From NCBI RefSeq assembly GCF_029094505.1, contig NZ_CP119108.1:744001-808000 (forward strand): a stretch of DNA of 64,000 nt, read 5' to 3'. Shown here in pieces: positions 14,525 to 23,089 of the stretch; position 1 is the stretch's first letter; every line of letters starts with the position of its first letter. The position numbers and the translations under genes are program-made. This DNA is from Microbacterium horticulturae. GTDB taxonomy: Bacteria > Actinomycetota > Actinomycetes > Actinomycetales > Microbacteriaceae. Below the pieces are notes generated by a model. That model made no database searches, had not been told where the DNA came from, and saw only the letters and a list, made by a program, of their open reading frames with translations.

Positions 14525-17310
14525 GCGATCACCTCGGGAAGTTCGGAGGTCGCCGTCGGCACGGCGGTGGCGCGGTGCGGCGCGGCGGCGACGTCGACGA
14601 CGTCGGCCGTGCGCCCGGCCTCGGAAAGGAGTGCGCTCACGGCGGCCGGCGAGGCGGCGGTGGCGACGATGGTCAGGTCGGGGGCGAGGGATGCCGCATC
14701 CCGCAGCTGCGCGGTGACCTGGTCGCGGGTGCCGGCCGAGGCCGCGGCATCCAATCCGTCCACCACCAGGAGCCGCGTGCGACGCTTCAGTGCCCTGCGG
14801 ATCTCGGCTGCAGGATCCGCGGCGCCCGTGAGCAGCGCGACGCCGACGTGCCCGCGCACCCAAGCCGCGCGTCCGGGCAGCAGGTGCCCGTTGACCTTGA
14901 TGCGGCCGTCGGTGGGGGCCACGCGTCCGGCAATCGTGAGGGCGAGAGCGCGCGCGGCGCGGTGGTCGCGCCCGTGCAGCACGAGCGTGCCGCCCGGCTC
15001 GATGCGCAGCGACGCGTCGCGGTACAGCTCGGTACCGTCGGCCGACTCGAGCTCAAGGCCTTCGGCCACGACGGCCGCGCGAGTGTGCGGCTCGGGCCAA
15101 TCCGCCAGCGAGATCTCGCGCTCGACGGCTTCGCCCTCGATGTCGAAGTGCGGCAGGCGCATGCCGAGCCATTTCGGCATCCACCACGCCTTGTCGCCCA
15201 GCAGCGCCATGACCGCCGGCACGAGCGTCATGCGGACCAGGAACGCGTCGATCGCGACCCCCGAGGCCAACCCCAGCGCTATCGGCTTGAGGTTCATGTC
15301 GCCCTCGGGCACGAAGGCGGCGAACACCGCGAACATGATCACAGCGGCGGCAGTCACGACGCGGGCCGAGGCACTGTAGCCCGAGCGCACGGCGTCTTGC
15401 GCGACGCGCCTCGGCGTTCTGCCCTCGGCGCGGCGCAGGCCGTGCACATAGTCTTCGCGCATGCGCGAGACGAGGAAGACCTCGTAGTCCATCGCGAGCC
15501 CGAACAGCACGCCCATCAGCACGATGGGCATGAAGCTGATGATCGGTCCGACCTTCGTGACGTTGAGCAGATCGGCGCCGACTCCGTGCACGAACACGAG
15601 CGAGACGATGCCGAACGCGGCGCCCACCGACAGCAGATAACCGGCGGCCGCCTTCAGCGGCACCCAGATCGACCGGAACACGATCGCCAGCAGCACGAGC
15701 GACAGCCCCACCACGAAGACGCCGAACGGCAGTAGGGCACCGCCGAGCCGGTCGGAGATGTCGATGGCCACGGCCGTGAACCCGGTGACCTTCATGTCGA
15801 CGCCGTACTCGTCGAGGATGCGGTCGTGCTGGTCACGCAGCTCGCGCACGAGGTCGGCGGTGGCGGGGTCGTCGGGCGCTGTGGTCGGGATGATCTGCAC
15901 GATGCCGGTGTCGGCGGTCTCGTTCGGGGTCGCCAGCGCGACGGATTCGACACCGGGGAGCTTCGCGATGTCGTCGCCGATGTCGTGCATGAGGTTCAGC
16001 GGATCGTTGCTCTGAACGATCGTGCCGGTCATGATGAGCGGCCCGTTGAATCCGGGACCGAAGTGCTCGCTGACCAGGTCGTAGGTCTGCCGCGCTTGGC
16101 TGTCTTGCGGCAGCATGCCCGCGTTGGGCAGGGCGAGGGCGAGGGATGCCGCGGGCACCGACAGTGCGCCCAGCGAGGCGACCACGGCGACGGTGGTGAC
16201 GACGGGATGCCGCGTGACCAGGCCCACCCAGCGGGCGGCGAAGCCCTTCTTGGCCTTCGCGTTCTTCTTCTTGGGCGCCCCCATCTTCCACCCGACGACG
16301 CGCCCCTTCGCGAAACCGAGGAAGGCCGGGGTGAGGGTCACGGCGACCGCGACGGCAATCGCGACGGCGACAGCCGCGGCGATGCCCATCGTCGTCAGGA
16401 ACGGGATGTTCGCGAACGACAGACCGATCAGCGCGATGAGCACGGTGACGCCGGCGAACACGACCGCAGAGCCCGCGGTTCCGGTCGCGCGTGCGGCCGA
16501 CTCCTCGGGGTCCATGCCGCCGCGCACCTGGTCCTGATGTCGGGAGATGATGAACAGCGCATAGTCGATGCCTACTGCCAGGCCCAGCATGAGTGCGAGC
16601 AGCGGCGTCGTCGACGAGATCGACGAGAACGCCGTCGACACGTAGATCAGGGCCATCGACAGCCCGACGCCGAGCAGGGCCGTGAGCAGCGGCATCCCGG
16701 CCACGAGGAACGAGCGGAAGGTGACGATCAGCACCAGCAGGGCGATGACGAGCCCCACGGCCTCGGTGATCGAGATCGTGGGCAGCTCGGTCGAGTACAG
16801 GTCGCCGCCCAGGTGCACGGTCGCGCCGTCGGGCAGCTCCGCGCGCAGGTCGTCGATGACCTCCTCGAGGGCGGCCTTCGTGCTGTCGGAGATGTCGGTG
16901 ACCTGACCGTCGAACTGCATCTGGATGATGGCGGCGGTGTCGTTGTCAGAGACCAGCCCGTCGACCTGACCCGAGAACGGGTTGCTCACGGCGAGCATGC
17001 CGTCGAGGTCTTCGAGGCGGTTGACGGTGCTCTTCACATCCGACGTGTAGGGCGCGGCATCCACCTTCTCGCCGTCGGCGGCGACGACGATGGCCTGCGC
17101 ACTCGTGCCCGACACCTGCGGGAACGTACGGCTGAGCTGCTCGAGGCCTTCCTGTGACTCGGTCCCGGGAATCGAGAACGAGTTGTCGGTGCCCTGCGCG
17201 AACAGCGCGACGCCGCCGCCGGCGAGGCCGAGCAGCAGCAGCCAGGCAACCAGTACGCGCCACGGGTGGCGGAACGACCAGCGGCCGAGAGCGGCCAGGA
17301 GAGTGGACAC
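14521..17310 (-). CDS. MmpL/RND family transporter with a C-terminal degenerate ABC-ATPase-like domain
   Basis: A 929-residue exporter of the MMPL family, proton-driven by family analogy and often a lipid or drug exporter. Two repeats each have one membrane helix, an external domain and a five-helix block. The proton-relay region is GIDYALFIISR in the first block and AMDYEVFLVSR in the second. After the last helices, residues about 740-929 resemble an ABC nucleotide-binding domain: SLRIEPGGTLVLHGRDHRAA, then IAGRVAPTDGRIKVNGH and RLLVVDGLD. The Walker A glycine-lysine-threonine is replaced by HGRDHRAARAL and Walker B lacks the catalytic Glu. The GTG at 17310 has GGAGG 4 bp upstream. The adjacent divergent TetR gene probably represses it. 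Confidence 0.9.
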   Translation of the reverse strand: MSTLLAALGRWSFRHPWRVLVAWLLLLGLAGGGVALFAQGTDNSFSIPGTESQEGLEQLSRTFPQVSGTSAQAIVVAADGEKVDAAPYTSDVKSTVNRLEDLDGMLAVSNPFSGQVDGLVSDNDTAAIIQMQFDGQVTDISDSTKAALEEVIDDLRAELPDGATVHLGGDLYSTELPTISITEAVGLVIALLVLIVTFRSFLVAGMPLLTALLGVGLSMALIYVSTAFSSISSTTPLLALMLGLAVGIDYALFIISRHQDQVRGGMDPEESAARATGTAGSAVVFAGVTVLIALIGLSFANIPFLTTMGIAAAVAVAIAVAVAVTLTPAFLGFAKGRVVGWKMGAPKKKNAKAKKGFAARWVGLVTRHPVVTTVAVVASLGALSVPAASLALALPNAGMLPQDSQARQTYDLVSEHFGPGFNGPLIMTGTIVQSNDPLNLMHDIGDDIAKLPGVESVALATPNETADTGIVQIIPTTAPDDPATADLVRELRDQHDRILDEYGVDMKVTGFTAVAIDISDRLGGALLPFGVFVVGLSLVLLAIVFRSIWVPLKAAAGYLLSVGAAFGIVSLVFVHGVGADLLNVTKVGPIISFMPIVLMGVLFGLAMDYEVFLVSRMREDYVHGLRRAEGRTPRRVAQDAVRSGYSASARVVTAAAVIMFAVFAAFVPEGDMNLKPIALGLASGVAIDAFLVRMTLVPAVMALLGDKAWWMPKWLGMRLPHFDIEGEAVEREISLADWPEPHTRAAVVAEGLELESADGTELYRDASLRIEPGGTLVLHGRDHRAARALALTIAGRVAPTDGRIKVNGHLLPGRAAWVRGHVGVALLTGAADPAAEIRRALKRRTRLLVVDGLDAAASAGTRDQVTAQLRDAASLAPDLTIVATAASPAAVSALLSEAGRTADVVDVAAAPHRATAVPTATSELPEVIA

Positions 17311-17350
17311 GGAGCCTCCGAGAACAGAACGGGCGAAACCGATACGACGT

Positions 17351-17397
17351 TGTATCCAATACAGGAGTGTATCGAATACGCTTGTGTATCGTAAACC
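17351..17397. promoter_or_regulatory. Three TGTATC repeats at 17-bp intervals in the MmpL/TetR divergent region
   Basis: TGTATC occurs at 17351, 17368 and 17385, exactly 17 bp apart. The first two are parts of imperfect palindromes, TGTATCCAATACA and TGTATCGAATACG. They lie in the 137-bp gap between the MmpL and TetR starts and are candidate operators of that TetR protein. Confidence 0.6.
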
Positions 17398-17447
17398 GAT
17401 GGGCCAGTCTGAAACCGGACGCCCGCTGTGAGTTGGAGAGTGACGCT

Positions 17448-18083
17448 GTGACCGATGCCGTGACGGGGACCCGTCGTCGTGAGAACACGAGGGCGAGGCT
17501 GCTGGATGCCGCGTTCGACGTGTTCGCCGAGGTCGGGCTCGATGCGGCATCCGTCGAAGCCGTCTGTGACCGCGCCGGCTTCACCCGAGGGGCGTTCTAT
17601 TCCAACTTCGCGTCGAAGGACGAGCTCTTCCTCGAGCTCGCCCGCACGGTCTCCGAGCGCAAGCTCGAGGCGATCACCGAGCGCGTGCGCGAGATCACGG
17701 CCGAATCGGGCGAGCGCGAGGGGCCCGAGGTGATCGTGCAGCAGCTCGTCGAGGTGTCGCTGGATTCGCGACAGGGCGTGCTGCTGATGAGCGAGATCCG
17801 CACCCGCGCGATGCGTGACGAGCAGACCGCGGTGTCATACCGCGCGTGGATGGACGGGATGGTCGCCCGTGTCACGGCGATCATCGAAGATCTCGTGTCG
17901 ACCTATGGCATGACGCTGCGGATGCCGGCCGGCGAGTTCGCGCAGATCATGCTCGATCTGTGGGAGAGTACGGCGGTCAGCGCCCTGACCGATCGGCTCA
18001 GCGACGAAGAGACCGCGCGGCTCATGGGCCGCCGCACGCATGTGCTGGCTGATGCGGTGGTCGAGGGCTTCCCTGCCGAGTAG
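17448..18083 (+). CDS. TetR family transcriptional regulator
   Basis: A 211-residue repressor. The HTH spans about residues 14-60 (LDAAFDVFAEVGLDAASVEA, then GFTRGAFYSNFASKDELF), followed by a helical ligand-binding domain with DRLSDEETARLMGR near the end. The GTG at 17448 is chosen because TTGGAGAG lies upstream at 17433-17440 and the HTH follows at the normal distance. It is divergent from the MmpL-YhgE operon across the 17-bp-spaced repeats, so it most likely controls that operon and itself. Confidence 0.88.
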   Translation: MTDAVTGTRRRENTRARLLDAAFDVFAEVGLDAASVEAVCDRAGFTRGAFYSNFASKDELFLELARTVSERKLEAITERVREITAESGEREGPEVIVQQLVEVSLDSRQGVLLMSEIRTRAMRDEQTAVSYRAWMDGMVARVTAIIEDLVSTYGMTLRMPAGEFAQIMLDLWESTAVSALTDRLSDEETARLMGRRTHVLADAVVEGFPAE

Positions 18084-18105
18084 CCCACGTGCCAGTCTGG
18101 AGCGC

Positions 18106-18243
18106 ATGGATCCTCTCACCGGCTTCGCGCTCACCATCGTGCTCACGGGCGCCTCGCTGTATGCGCTGTACTGGGTGATCCGCAAGGCGGTGGCCGCCGG
18201 CATCCGCGACGTCGAAGAGAACCGCTCGCACGTCGAGCGCTGA
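18106..18243 (+). CDS. Small single-span membrane protein, unknown
   Basis: A 45-residue peptide: one membrane helix at about residues 6-26 (GFALTIVLTGASLYALYWVI) and a charged tail DVEENRSHVER. I recognise no family. The ATG follows 22 bp after the TetR stop, with CAGTCT about 7 bp upstream resembling the leaderless -10 pattern. The clear helix plus charged tail and clean codon usage support a real gene, but its role is unknown. Confidence 0.55.
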   Translation: MDPLTGFALTIVLTGASLYALYWVIRKAVAAGIRDVEENRSHVER

Positions 18244-18316
18244 CGCGCCGCGCCTCGTGCGCGCTTGTGCACGCTGTTTCGCGAAGGCTTCACGAGCGTG
18301 CGGAGAAGTCCGCCGC

Positions 18317-19300
18317 TCAGCGCGCGAGCAGGGCGTGGCAGCGCTCGAGGCGCGCGAGCCACCAGGCGGTGCGGGCGGGGGATGCCGCGAGCTCGTCGAG
18401 CCCGCCGGGGTCGGGGTTCACGCGGCCCAGCGGTAGGGCGCCCGACACCGGCCGCAGTGCCGGGGTCGCGACATCCCGCACGAACAGCGACGCCGTGCCC
18501 AGCCCGCAGTCGTGATCGAGCTCGGGAAGAGCCGCTGCCAGGGCCGTGCCCATCGCCAGCCCGACCGAGGTGTCGAGTGCGCTGGAGACCACCGCGGGCA
18601 GTTCCGCCTCAGCGACGATCTCGAGCGCGCGACGCACGCCGCCCAGCGGCTGCGCCTTGACGATCACGATGTCGGCGGCACCCGCGCGCGCCACGGCCAG
18701 GGGGTCTGACGCCTTGCGCACGCTCTCGTCGGCGGCGATCGGGATGTCCCACCGGGCGATGCGCCGGCGCAGCTCGGCGAGTTCGTCGATGCTCGCGCAG
18801 GGCTGTTCGATGTACTCGAGGTCGGCGTCGGCCAGCGCGTGCACGGCGTGCTCGGCCTCGTCGACGTTCCAGCCGCCGTTGGCATCGATGCGCACGCGGC
18901 CCTCGGGCCCCATCGCGGCGCGCACCGCGTGCACGCGCGCGACGTCGTCGGCGAGGGTCTGGCCGGTCTCTGCGACCTTCACCTTCGCGGTGCGGCATCC
19001 GTCGTAGCGGGCGAGCACCGCGGGCACTTCGGCCGCGGGCACCGCCGGGACGGTGGCGTTCACCGGAACGCTCTCGCGCACGGGGGCCGGCTGCTCACGC
19101 CAGGCGAAGTCGACGGCGGCCGCGAGCCAGGCGGCGGCTTCGCCATCCCCGTACTCCACGAAGGGCGAGAACTCGCTCCACCCCTGCGGGCCCTCGAACA
19201 GCAGTGCTTCGCGTTCGGTGACCCCGCGGAAGCGGGTGGCCATCGGCAGGGCGACGACCCGGGCGGTGCGGACGATCTCTTCGAGGGCAGGCAGCGTCAC
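18317..19300 (-). CDS. menC: o-Succinylbenzoate synthase
   Basis: Dehydrates SHCHC to o-succinylbenzoate in menaquinone synthesis. The 327-residue enolase-superfamily protein shows the catalytic pair in TAKVKVAE, the metal ligands in RIDANGGWN, YIEQPC and IAADES, and the second Lys in IVKAQPLGG. This short form is the actinobacterial MenC. The GTG at 19300 is preferred because family proteins begin near there and GGGAGG lies just upstream. It faces away from the padR gene; one arm of a 15-bp inverted repeat lies 24 bp upstream of its start. Confidence 0.93.
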   Translation of the reverse strand: MTLPALEEIVRTARVVALPMATRFRGVTEREALLFEGPQGWSEFSPFVEYGDGEAAAWLAAAVDFAWREQPAPVRESVPVNATVPAVPAAEVPAVLARYDGCRTAKVKVAETGQTLADDVARVHAVRAAMGPEGRVRIDANGGWNVDEAEHAVHALADADLEYIEQPCASIDELAELRRRIARWDIPIAADESVRKASDPLAVARAGAADIVIVKAQPLGGVRRALEIVAEAELPAVVSSALDTSVGLAMGTALAAALPELDHDCGLGTASLFVRDVATPALRPVSGALPLGRVNPDPGGLDELAASPARTAWWLARLERCHALLAR

Positions 19301-19323
19301 CCTCCCATCCTCCCGCCTCTCCG

Positions 19324-19404
19324 CCGAATTCATATGAATTTGTCCCACGCACATCAATCTGCCGGGCGGTTTGCTGTGCGCTGGACAGTTTCATATGAAT
19401 TCGG
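19324..19404. promoter_or_regulatory. Perfect 15-bp inverted repeat in the menC/padR divergent region
   Basis: CCGAATTCATATGAA at 19324-19338 and TTCATATGAATTCGG at 19390-19404 are perfect inverted repeats 51 bp apart. Each contains the 10-bp palindrome TTCATATGAA. The AT-rich arms stand out in this GC-rich DNA and may be two operator sites acting on menC, padR or both. Confidence 0.6.
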
Positions 19405-19424
19405 CACAGTGCCCTGGACAATAG

Positions 19425-19444
19425 TGTGTGAGACACAGTATGGT
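19425..19444 (+). promoter_or_regulatory. Promoter and possible operator of the padR gene
   Basis: TGTGTGAGACACA (19425-19437) is a short palindrome directly before the -10 element TATGGT (19439-19444), which ends 7 bp before the GTG at 19452. Autorepression by the PadR protein is inferred. Confidence 0.4.
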
Positions 19445-19451
19445 GTAAGAC

Positions 19452-19787
19452 GTGAGCGAGAACGAGAGCCTGGACACGCACCTGCAAGAGCTGCGGCGCG
19501 GCACCGTCGTGCTCGCGTGCCTGCGGCTGCTCACGCAGCCCGGCTACGGCTACGGACTGCTGGAAGAACTCGGGCGTCGCGGCTTCGCCACCGACGCCAA
19601 CACTCTCTACCCCCTGCTGCGCCGCCTTGAGAAGCAGGGATACCTCAGCAGCGAGTGGAACACCGACGAGTCGCGTCCGCGCAAGTTCTATCGCACCAGC
19701 CGCGCCGGCGCCGGGCTCGCCGAGACCCTGACCGAAGACTTCCGCGCGATCGCGACCGCGATCGCCGACCTCCCGGAGGAGGACTGA
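19452..19787 (+). CDS. PadR family transcriptional regulator
   Basis: A 111-residue winged-helix repressor of the short PadR type. Key segments are GTVVLACLRLLTQPGYGYGL, TDANTLYPLLRRLEKQGYL (recognition helix and wing) and the dimer helix at the end. It is followed within 1 bp by a HAAS-type membrane protein gene. That pairing is typical: the PadR protein represses the pair and the membrane protein senses an unknown signal. Confidence 0.92.
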   Translation: MSENESLDTHLQELRRGTVVLACLRLLTQPGYGYGLLEELGRRGFATDANTLYPLLRRLEKQGYLSSEWNTDESRPRKFYRTSRAGAGLAETLTEDFRAIATAIADLPEED

Positions 19788-19788
19788 C

Positions 19789-20757
19789 ATGGACGCCGAG
19801 AACCTGACCACCCGCTACGTCGACGCCGCGATGCGCACCGTGCCCGAGAAACAGCGCGGCGACCTCGCGGCCGAGCTCGCGGCATCCATCGCCGACCAGA
19901 TCGAGGCGCGCACCGACGTCGGCGAGCCCGCCGACACCGCAGAGCGCGCCGTGCTCACCGAGCTGGGCGACCCCGAGCGGCTGGCCGCCGGGTACACCGG
20001 CCGGCAGCTGCACCTCATCGGCCCGCGCTATTACCTGGACTGGTGGCGGCTGCTGAAGCTGCTGCTGTGGATCGTCATTCCGTCTGCGGGAGCAGCGGTC
20101 GCGCTCGGCAAGGTCCTCTCCGATGCGCCCGTCGGCGATGTCATCGGCTCGGTCTGGGTCACGATGCTCACCGCCGGCCTGCACGTCGCGTTCTGGACGA
20201 CCCTCGTGTTCGTGATCCTCGAGCGCACGGGGCACGAGACGATGGATGCCGCACCCTGGTCCCCCGACAAGCTGCCCGAGCCGAAGGAGACCGGGGCGCG
20301 CTTCAGCGATCTCATCACCTCGCTTGTGTGGCTGCTGATCCTGGCCGGGGCCATCGTGTGGGACCAGGTCTTCGGCCTCGCCTCCATCGCCGATCACTGG
20401 ACTCCGGTGCTCGACCCCGCTCTGTGGCCCTGGTGGCTGGGCGTGTTCTTGTCCGTCATCGCGGTGGAAGCGGTCGTGAGCTTCGCGGTCTACGCGCGCG
20501 GGCGCTGGACGTACGCTTTCGCGGCGGCGCATGGCATCCTCGATCTGATCACGGCGATGGTCGCTGTGACGCTGATCGCGCAGAACCGGCTGATCAACCC
20601 GGTCGTCGCCAGCGCGATCACTGACGCCGTCGGCGCGGAAGGCGCGGACGCGCCGCGGATCATTGCGATCCTCGTGGCCGCCGGCATCGTGGTGGTCGCT
20701 GCGTGGGACGCGCTCGACGCGTTCCTCAAGGCGCGTCGCTCGCGGGTCGTGGCGTGA
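19789..20757 (+). CDS. HAAS/permease-prefix domain membrane protein
   Basis: A 322-residue protein. The N-terminal cytoplasmic part (1-75), with YVDAAMRTVPEKQRGDLAAE and a conserved ELGDPERLAAGY, is the HAAS or permease-prefix domain. It is followed by about six membrane helices, two of them Trp-rich. Such proteins are paired with PadR regulators and are thought to act in signalling; the signal is unknown. GGAGGAGGA 8 bp before the ATG is a strong ribosome binding site, and it forms an operon with padR. Confidence 0.82.
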   Translation: MDAENLTTRYVDAAMRTVPEKQRGDLAAELAASIADQIEARTDVGEPADTAERAVLTELGDPERLAAGYTGRQLHLIGPRYYLDWWRLLKLLLWIVIPSAGAAVALGKVLSDAPVGDVIGSVWVTMLTAGLHVAFWTTLVFVILERTGHETMDAAPWSPDKLPEPKETGARFSDLITSLVWLLILAGAIVWDQVFGLASIADHWTPVLDPALWPWWLGVFLSVIAVEAVVSFAVYARGRWTYAFAAAHGILDLITAMVAVTLIAQNRLINPVVASAITDAVGAEGADAPRIIAILVAAGIVVVAAWDALDAFLKARRSRVVA

Positions 20758-20766
20758 TCCGCCCCG

Positions 20767-20772
20767 TAGGCT
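20767..20772 (+). promoter_or_regulatory. Leaderless-type -10 element of the LLM oxidoreductase gene
   Basis: TAGGCT lies 6 bp before the GTG at 20779. Confidence 0.5.
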
Positions 20773-20778
20773 GAACCC

Positions 20779-21561
20779 GTGCTCCTCGACACTCCCGTGC
20801 GGCTCGGCGTGCAGCTGCGGCCCGAACAGATCCAGTACTCCGACATGCGCGACGCGGTGCGCCGCCTCGAAGACGCCGGCGTTGACATCCTCTTCAACTG
20901 GGATCACTTCTTTCCGCTGTACGGCGACCCCGAGGGCACGCACTTCGAGGCGTGGACCATGCTCGGTGCCTGGGCCGAGCAGACCGAGAAGGTCGAGTTG
21001 GGCACCCTCGTCAACTGCAACGGGTATCGCAACCCTGACCTGCAGGCAGACATGGCCCGCACGCTCGACCACATCTCGGGCGGCCGCTTCATCTTCGGCA
21101 CCGGCGCCGGCTGGTTCGAGCGCGACTACGACGAGTACGGCTACGAGTTCGGCACCCCCGGTTCACGCCTCGATGCGCTCGCCGAAGGGCTGCGTCGGGT
21201 CGAGGACCGCTGGGCGAAGCTGAACCCGGCGCCGGTCCGCGACATCCCGGTCATGATCGGCGGCAAGGGCGAGCAGAAGACCCTGCGCCTGGTGGCTCGG
21301 CATGCCGACATCTGGCACAGTTTCGTGCCCGCCGACGGCATCGCGCACAAGATCGAGGTCATCGAGCGATGGGCCGAGCGCGAGCAGCGCGACGTGTCGG
21401 GGCTGATCGTGTCGAACGAGCTGCACCGGCGGGATGAGCGGGGTGCCGCGGCCCTCTACGACGCGGGCGTGCGCCTGTTCACGCTCGCCCTGGAAGGTCC
21501 GGACTGGGACTACGACGTCGTCGACAGCTGGCTCCGCTGGCGCGACGCCCGCAACGGCTGA
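20779..21561 (+). CDS. LLM class F420-dependent oxidoreductase
   Basis: A 260-residue luciferase-like TIM-barrel enzyme. It shows GVQLRPEQ at the first strand, LFNWDHFFPLYG, LGTLVNCNGYRNP, SGGRFIFGTGAGWFERDY and IPVMIGGKGEQKTL, which is the standard F420-binding pattern of actinobacterial LLM proteins. F420 rather than FMN use is inferred from this pattern. The substrate is unknown. It lies in the menaquinone region without a pathway link that I can show. Confidence 0.9.
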   Translation: MLLDTPVRLGVQLRPEQIQYSDMRDAVRRLEDAGVDILFNWDHFFPLYGDPEGTHFEAWTMLGAWAEQTEKVELGTLVNCNGYRNPDLQADMARTLDHISGGRFIFGTGAGWFERDYDEYGYEFGTPGSRLDALAEGLRRVEDRWAKLNPAPVRDIPVMIGGKGEQKTLRLVARHADIWHSFVPADGIAHKIEVIERWAEREQRDVSGLIVSNELHRRDERGAAALYDAGVRLFTLALEGPDWDYDVVDSWLRWRDARNG

Positions 21562-21567
21562 CGGCGG

Positions 21568-21993
21568 CTACGCGACCTTCTGCCCGCACATGCCGCAGAT
21601 GCCGCTCGGCGGCACCTCCATGAAGCAGTCCGGGCACACGGCCGCGACGCGCTCGGCCGGCTGCGGCGCACGCGGTGTGCGCTGTTCGCGGGGCGAGGCC
21701 GGTGAGCCGGGCACGCGCTTGCCGCGAGACCGCACCGGAGCGCTCGTCGTGGCCGCAACGACCGGGGCGGCCGGGGCCGCCGGCGTGTGCCGCACGCAGT
21801 AAAGCCGCACCGACCCAGCCGGGTCGTGCGGGTGACGGTGCTTGACGGCCCACAGCTCGGTGCGCGGCACCGCGTCGGAGGTCACGCCGCAGGTCACACA
21901 GCGGGCGGGCTCGCCGGGCATGACGGTCTCGGCGATGATCGGGGTCTCCCAGGGGAGGGCTTCGCGCCAATCGGACGTTCTCGTGATCTTCAT
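21568..21993 (-). CDS. Hypothetical zinc-ribbon-like protein
   Basis: A 141-residue protein I cannot assign. It begins MKITRTSDWREALPWE, then has a first cysteine pair CVTC (residues 32-35) with a later YCVRH, a disordered Ala/Pro/Arg-rich linker of about 50 residues and a C-terminal CPDC...CGMC zinc ribbon. Two separate metal sites joined by a flexible linker are likely. It converges on the LLM gene with 6 bp between stops and is divergent from menB. The ATG at 21993 has a purine-rich CCGGGAAGG about 10 bp upstream. Confidence 0.65.
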   Translation of the reverse strand: MKITRTSDWREALPWETPIIAETVMPGEPARCVTCGVTSDAVPRTELWAVKHRHPHDPAGSVRLYCVRHTPAAPAAPVVAATTSAPVRSRGKRVPGSPASPREQRTPRAPQPAERVAAVCPDCFMEVPPSGICGMCGQKVA

Positions 21994-22056
21994 GCGCAGG
22001 CCTTCCCGGAGTCCGCTCGGGCAACGGGCTCCGGCATCCAGTCTCTCACGCCCGCG

Positions 22057-22062
22057 TAATCT
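22057..22062 (+). promoter_or_regulatory. Leaderless-type -10 element of menB
   Basis: TAATCT lies 6 bp before the GTG at 22069. Confidence 0.5.
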
Positions 22063-22068
22063 GGTGCG

Positions 22069-22971
<903 letters not shown>

Positions 22972-23089
22972 TGCAACCTCGCAGGGCGTGCGCTCGACAT
23001 GCTCGATTGGCATTTCGGGCCCGGTCGCGGGCGGACCGAGACGTTTCAGCATGTAGAAGGCACGCAGGAGGCACGGACAGGGTGACGTC

